Assembly: GCF_016785945.1 (NCBI RefSeq) | Contig: NZ_JAEMEF010000008.1 | Location: forward strand, 62,001 to 126,000 | Source: Olleya sediminilitoris | GTDB lineage: Bacteria > Bacteroidota > Bacteroidia > Flavobacteriales > Flavobacteriaceae | DNA length: 64,000 nucleotides | Direction of reading: 5' to 3' | Part shown: piece by piece, positions 61,709-64,000 of the stretch | Layout: every line of letters begins with the position of its first letter | Position numbering within the stretch: position 1 is the stretch's first letter | Program-made: the position numbers and the translations under genes | Notes under the pieces: generated by a model | What the model was told of the DNA's origin: nothing | What the model saw: only the letters and a program-made list of their open reading frames with translations | Database searches by the model: none

Positions 61709-62953
61709 CTATTGTTTCAACTTAGAGTCGAAAACAAAAAAACTAATTTGTATTACAAGTAATAACGACATGGCTATAATCTGCATGTGTACGACTTGTT
61801 CTAAACTGTCATGAAAAAATATTACTAATCCCATTTGAAGCATTCCAAACACTCCAGAGATCACAACAGGAATGTATCTGTCTAATGATAAATAGTAATA
61901 TGCAAATATATTTGAGATGGCAAACAAACCTGTTGCCAAAGCGTACTTCCATAATAAAGGAGCCATAGCTAAATAACTATCACCAAATAAAATGGTAATT
62001 GCTGTTTTTGGGAATAAGGCACAACCAATAACGATAACGGTTGCAATTCCTGCTATATAACCAACATACTTAAACAATATTGGCGCTGTTGCTTTACCTT
62101 CTTTTTTTAACTGTACTACAGTTGGTAGTAATAACATTACAAACATCCAAGCTATGAAGTAAACTATACGACCTATTAAGGCTAATGAAGCGTATAATCC
62201 TGCATCATAAGAGTCAAAGTAATGTTTAACTAATAATATGTCACTATTATTAATTATAATTTGAGTTAGCTCATAAAACGCAGTGATTATAAAAAAGCTA
62301 CGAACTTGTTTTGACTGCGTTGCATCAATAGCTAATATATTTTTAAATTTTAAATTTTTAAATTTAAAAGGTATTAATCCAAAACCAAACGAAATTAAAA
62401 TTCCGATAGCAATCACAACCGATGATTGCATGTTAAATAAAAAGATCAATCCTAAGGTAATAACCAATCGACTTAGCATTTCTGCTTGATAAGTAATTGA
62501 TAAAAACTTAAATTCTTTTTTACCCTGAAACACACCTCTGTTTACACTCATTAAAAAATAAAGCGGTACACCAATTCCAAATATGGTAAACATGCTTGAC
62601 GACGATGTGTTAAAAACAATTTGTAATTGTTTTGCAAATATTATAATTAAAGCTCCAAAGCCCAATCCCACAATAGTAGCATGCTTATATATTTTAGCTA
62701 CAAAATTGGCGAAAGTTTCATTTTCAAAAATTACCGAAAACTTTGCTGTTACTAACTGAAATGTCATAGCTACAAAAGATAACACCAACAAAAAGGTAAT
62801 TAAAACAGCTGCGTCTGCAAATTGTGCTGGTCCTAATACACGACCTAGAATTAGGTTGTATAAATAGTTTCCTCCATTTACTGCCAATACACTTAGCATA
62901 AACAGTTGCTCTGGAGATATTTTTCTTGATTTTAACATCGATAAAACTTGCAT
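61709..62953 (-). CDS. Oligosaccharide flippase (Wzx/MOP superfamily)
   Basis: A 414-residue inner-membrane protein with about 12 hydrophobic helices. It starts with the cytoplasmic segment KSRKISPEQLFMLSVLAVNGGNYLYNLILGRVLGPAQFADAA; the NYLYNLILGRVLGP part is typical of polysaccharide flippases (MATE/MOP fold). Another family feature is VKHYFDSYDAGLYASLALIGRI in the second half. It should move lipid-linked oligosaccharide to the periplasmic side. Its gene follows two STAS genes with a 31-nt gap and ends at the terminator at 61652-61677. Confidence 0.87.
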   Translation of the reverse strand: MQVLSMLKSRKISPEQLFMLSVLAVNGGNYLYNLILGRVLGPAQFADAAVLITFLLVLSFVAMTFQLVTAKFSVIFENETFANFVAKIYKHATIVGLGFGALIIIFAKQLQIVFNTSSSSMFTIFGIGVPLYFLMSVNRGVFQGKKEFKFLSITYQAEMLSRLVITLGLIFLFNMQSSVVIAIGILISFGFGLIPFKFKNLKFKNILAIDATQSKQVRSFFIITAFYELTQIIINNSDILLVKHYFDSYDAGLYASLALIGRIVYFIAWMFVMLLLPTVVQLKKEGKATAPILFKYVGYIAGIATVIVIGCALFPKTAITILFGDSYLAMAPLLWKYALATGLFAISNIFAYYYLSLDRYIPVVISGVFGMLQMGLVIFFHDSLEQVVHMQIIAMSLLLVIQISFFVFDSKLKQ

Positions 62954-62984
62954 CTTAATAGCGATTTAAGGTTAAGGTTTTTAG

Positions 62985-63263
62985 TTATGCTACATTAGGA
63001 TAGCTAAAGGTTTCGTAAATAGTTTCGCTATTTTTACCTTCAACAAAAAACATATTTTGTTTCATTATCGCTTGACTATACATAACTTTTAAAACTTGTA
63101 ATGCTGTTATATCAATAGATTCTACATTTTCAATATTTAATGTCATATTTGTATTGGACTCTAAAATGTAGCTAAAATGCTTTTTAAAACTTGTAATGTT
63201 TGCAGTATTTAAAACACCATCTAAAAAAATTGTATTGTCTTGTTGTGTTATTGTTAGTGCCAT
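62985..63263 (-). CDS. STAS domain protein 2
   Basis: A 92-residue stand-alone STAS (anti-sigma-factor-antagonist-like) domain. It aligns from end to end with its neighbour: MALTITQQDNTIFLDGVLNTANITSFKKHF and VESIDITALQVLKVMY, the position of the SpoIIAA phospho-Ser loop. There the DSSG motif reads D51-I-T-A, so the regulatory Ser is absent, though Thr53 follows. It lies 39 nt after STAS 1 and 31 nt before the flippase. No Ser kinase of the SpoIIAB/RsbW type lies within the window. Confidence 0.87.
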   Translation of the reverse strand: MALTITQQDNTIFLDGVLNTANITSFKKHFSYILESNTNMTLNIENVESIDITALQVLKVMYSQAIMKQNMFFVEGKNSETIYETFSYPNVA

Positions 63264-63302
63264 AATGTTTCAGTTTAAAAGGTTTAAATTTGGGTATAAG
63301 TA

Positions 63303-63575
63303 TTAAGTTATGCTTAGTAATTCTTCATAAATATCTTTACAACCAAGTCCTACAATTACAAAAGGTTTATCCCATGATTTTGCATTATTATAAATAACTT
63401 TAAAAGCATTCATACCTTTTGCATCTATTTGAGTAACTTTATTAATATCAATCGTTAGGTTTTCTAAAGTATTAAGAGTGATGTTAAAATGGGTTTGAAA
63501 GCTACTTGCTGTGGTAGCATCAATTTGTCCTTCTAATGTAAATGTGTTATCGTTTCTTAATATTTTTAAAGCCAT
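63303..63575 (-). CDS. STAS domain protein 1
   Basis: A 90-residue STAS domain. The ATG at 63575 (MALKILRNDNTFTLEGQ) aligns exactly with its paralogue. An ATG at 63695 would add 40 polar residues of no family and run over the control repeats. The SpoIIAA phospho-loop DSSG reads D51-A-K-G, so the phosphorylatable Ser is replaced by Ala. It is first gene of the STAS-STAS-flippase unit, with LytTR-like repeats 63-94 nt upstream. It may bind another protein of the locus rather than an anti-sigma factor. Confidence 0.87.
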   Translation of the reverse strand: MALKILRNDNTFTLEGQIDATTASSFQTHFNITLNTLENLTIDINKVTQIDAKGMNAFKVIYNNAKSWDKPFVIVGLGCKDIYEELLSIT

Positions 63576-63637
63576 GTTGGTTTCTTGTTTGTTTCTGATA
63601 CAAAGATGCAACGTAAACCTTTCAAATTCAGTTGAAT

Positions 63638-63669
63638 TTCGACGAGTCGACGATTGGTGTAGATGAATG
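63638..63669 (-). promoter_or_regulatory. LytTR-like direct repeats, site 3
   Basis: On the plus strand TTCGACGAGTC (63638-63648) and GTAGATGAATG (63659-63669) are 21 bp apart, as at sites 1 and 2. A further overlapping copy GTCGACGATTGGT (63646-63658) matches site 1 at 12 of 13 positions. It is placed between STAS 1 and the divergent TPR gene, so it could serve both. Confidence 0.55.
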
Positions 63670-63713
63670 AATGGAAATGAATGCTTAACTTGCAAATGAC
63701 TTAAAACCAGAAC

Positions 63714-64000
63714 ATGAAACTTAAATTTATATTTCTACTTACCTTATTATCAACTTCTTTTATGGGATATACCCAAGACATGAAAGAAGGGTTTACCTAT
63801 TTAGAAACTGGTAAGTACGCTAAAGCGGAAACTTTTTTTCAGTCTATTTTAAAACAATATCCAGACAATAAAACTGCAAGACTTTGTTATGGTCGTGCTA
63901 TTGGACTAAACGGTAAACCTGAAGACGCCAACACCTTATTTACAAACCTATTGGCAGATTATCCTGATGATTTTGAAGTCAAGCTAAATTATGGAGAGTC
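63714..64000 (+). CDS. Exported TPR protein (cut by window edge)
   Basis: A frame open from ATG 63714 to the window end, 95 residues visible. The signal peptide is MKLKFIFLLTLLSTSFMGYT-Q, followed by tetratricopeptide repeats: FTYLETGKYAKAETFFQSIL and ARLCYGRAIGLNGKPEDANT. Exported TPR proteins in polysaccharide loci (such as AlgK, PgaA or BcsC parts) hold the secretion pore, and a like role is possible here. The rest of the protein is needed to decide. Confidence 0.8.
   Translation, partial: MKLKFIFLLTLLSTSFMGYTQDMKEGFTYLETGKYAKAETFFQSILKQYPDNKTARLCYGRAIGLNGKPEDANTLFTNLLADYPDDFEVKLNYGE

Noticed and set aside
1-64000. CRISPR array, integrase or insertion sequence
   Set aside because: No regular direct-repeat array and no transposase or integrase frame was seen on either strand; the restriction island has no visible flanking repeats.

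Overview
The window looks like chromosomal DNA of a marine-type member of the Flavobacteriaceae (Bacteroidota). It is AT-rich, has few Shine-Dalgarno-like leaders, and carries SusC/SusD/SusE proteins, type IX secretion (T9SS) sorting tails, SPII lipoproteins and TAnnTTTG-like promoter boxes. No genus can be assigned from the sequence alone.

Layout. 1-5093: the start of a probable membrane metallophosphoesterase, a FucP/GluP-type sugar transporter, and a four-gene signalling unit (two unknown membrane proteins, a NarX/LiaS-like histidine kinase and a LuxR-type response regulator). 5094-7635: a secreted C10 cysteine peptidase co-transcribed with a T9SS protein that carries an S74 intramolecular chaperone. 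8096-10948: polA. 11058-16478: a compact restriction-modification island of the LlaJI type (two C5 methyltransferases, a McrB-like NTPase with an N-terminal DNA-recognition region, and a PD-(D/E)XK nuclease subunit). 16492-21281: a small unknown protein, a TspO-like membrane protein, a T9SS beta-helix protein and a YgiQ radical SAM protein.

21461-44911 is one large alpha-glucan (starch/glycogen/maltodextrin) utilisation locus arranged around a LacI-type regulator. Rightwards run susC, a susD with a starch-binding module inserted in it, susE and a T9SS-secreted GH13 amylase. Leftwards run a maltose/sugar transporter, beta-phosphoglucomutase, a GH65 maltose phosphorylase, three lipoprotein GH13 enzymes and an esterase-GH31 fusion. 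The predicted flow is: surface amylase, SusCDE uptake, periplasmic GH13/GH31 trimming, inner-membrane import, phosphorolysis by GH65, and beta-glucose-1-phosphate to glucose-6-phosphate by PgmB.

44933-50804: tRNA-Leu(UAG), an M20 dipeptidase, a BlaI/M56 signalling pair with three tandem operators, and a DUF4407 protein. 50822-64000: PhnA, ManA and an apparently uncharacterised exopolysaccharide locus. That locus holds a receiver-domain/GT2 fusion, a degenerate GT2, a GT-C-like membrane protein, an Ig-like exported protein, a membrane-anchored GH5-like hydrolase, a GT4, a flippase, two tandem STAS proteins and a TPR protein cut by the window end. Three promoters of this locus share 21-bp-spaced direct repeats resembling LytTR response-regulator boxes, which suggests a common regulon. 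This locus, the SusD with its inserted starch-binding module, and the esterase-GH31 fusion are the most promising for novelty.
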